NCBI GenBank assembly: GCA_905215845.1
Contig: CAJMRU010000013.1
Coordinates: 1 to 13,510, forward strand
Source of the DNA: an uncultured bacterium
Lineage (GTDB): Bacteria; Bacillota; Clostridia; TANB77; CAG-508
Direction: 5' to 3'
Length of the DNA stretch: 13,510 bases
The position numbers were made by a program, and so were the translations under genes. The first letter of the stretch is position 1; the number at the start of each line of letters is the position of its first letter. Positions 13,208 through 13,510 of this stretch are shown here, in pieces. The notes beneath the pieces were generated by a model, which was not told where the DNA came from, did not search any database, and worked only from the letters and a program-made list of their open reading frames with translations.

Positions 13208-13471
13208 TTATTTAATATCTGCTTTTTCTAAAACTTCAACTACTCTCCATCTTTTATCTTTAGAAAGTGGTCTAGTTTCCATTACTTTTACTTTATCTCC
13301 TATTTGACAAACATTTTCTTCGTCATGAGCTTTTAAAGTATATGTTCTTTTTACTGTTTTTCCATATGTGTTATGTCTAACACTTGTTTCTACTGCTACT
13401 ACAACTGTTTTATCCATTTTGTTTGATTTAACAGTTCCTACCATAACTTTACGAAGATTTCTTTCTTCCAT
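13208..13471 (-). CDS. rpsQ: Small-subunit ribosomal protein uS17
   Basis: uS17 is an OB-fold primary binder of 16S rRNA in the 30S body. Seen: 87 residues from an ATG at 13471 with AAAGGAG upstream. The motifs GTVKSNKMDKTVVVAVE (about 12-28) and KVMETRPLSKDKRWRVVEV (about 62-80) are the S17 signature regions. Length is normal. The remaining 39 bases to the window edge hold only its binding site and probably the end of the preceding spacer; rpmC (L29) is expected just outside but cannot be seen. Confidence 0.99.
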   Translation of the reverse strand: MEERNLRKVMVGTVKSNKMDKTVVVAVETSVRHNTYGKTVKRTYTLKAHDEENVCQIGDKVKVMETRPLSKDKRWRVVEVLEKADIK

Positions 13472-13510
13472 TTAGATTTCTCCTTTCTTAATCTATCAGG
13501 AAAATATTTT

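Noticed and set aside
1..13510. CRISPR arrays, insertion sequences, phage or defence genes
   Set aside because: No regularly spaced repeats, no transposase or integrase frames and no defence domains were seen. The only hint of mobility is the palindrome pair at 7591-7670.

Overview
The window carries, all on the minus strand, the distal two thirds of a bacterial S10-spc-alpha ribosomal protein super-operon. Reading from the right edge leftward the order is rpsQ, rplN, rplX, rplE, rpsZ (S14 type Z), rpsH, rplF, rplR, rpsE, rplO, secY, adk, map, infA, rpmJ, rpsM, rpsK, rpsD, rpoA, rplQ. This order, the strong AGGAGG-type ribosome binding sites, the zinc-type S14 and Adk, and the very low G+C (a sampled line is 27 %) point to a low-G+C Firmicute of class Clostridia. 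The prepilin-like start of the next gene (KGITLIALVIT...) is of a kind common in uncultured gut Clostridia. The genus cannot be named from this sequence.

Layout: positions 1-667 hold the start of a GH29 alpha-L-fucosidase that runs off the left edge. This part is visibly richer in G+C (sampled lines 40-53 %). Positions 716-1687 are one open frame that reads as a composite: a prepilin-like N-terminus, an unrecognised middle, and a last ~30 residues that match the C-terminal tail of Opp/Dpp-type ABC transporter ATPases. The G+C break and this fusion place a foreign junction near position 815, and possibly another near 1100. It is either an assembly chimera or a recombination scar. Positions 1883-13471 are the ribosomal cluster, closed at its 3' end by a clear intrinsic terminator (1883-1916).

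The cluster makes ribosomal proteins, the RNA polymerase alpha subunit, the SecY translocon channel, adenylate kinase, methionine aminopeptidase and initiation factor IF1. Transcription seems to be reset after secY: a hairpin with a T-tract (7623-7660) is followed by a good sigma-A-type promoter (7428-7456) in front of adk.

No new enzyme system is evident. The most interesting unexplained signals are structured non-coding stretches inside the operon: nested hairpins between rpmJ and rpsM (5177-5307) and a structure with two mutually exclusive helices between rplF and rplR (10462-10538). Both look like candidate cis-regulatory ribosomal-protein leaders. The cluster also lacks rpmD (L30) in its usual place, uses TTG starts for secY and infA, and encodes an L17 with a ~50-residue insertion.
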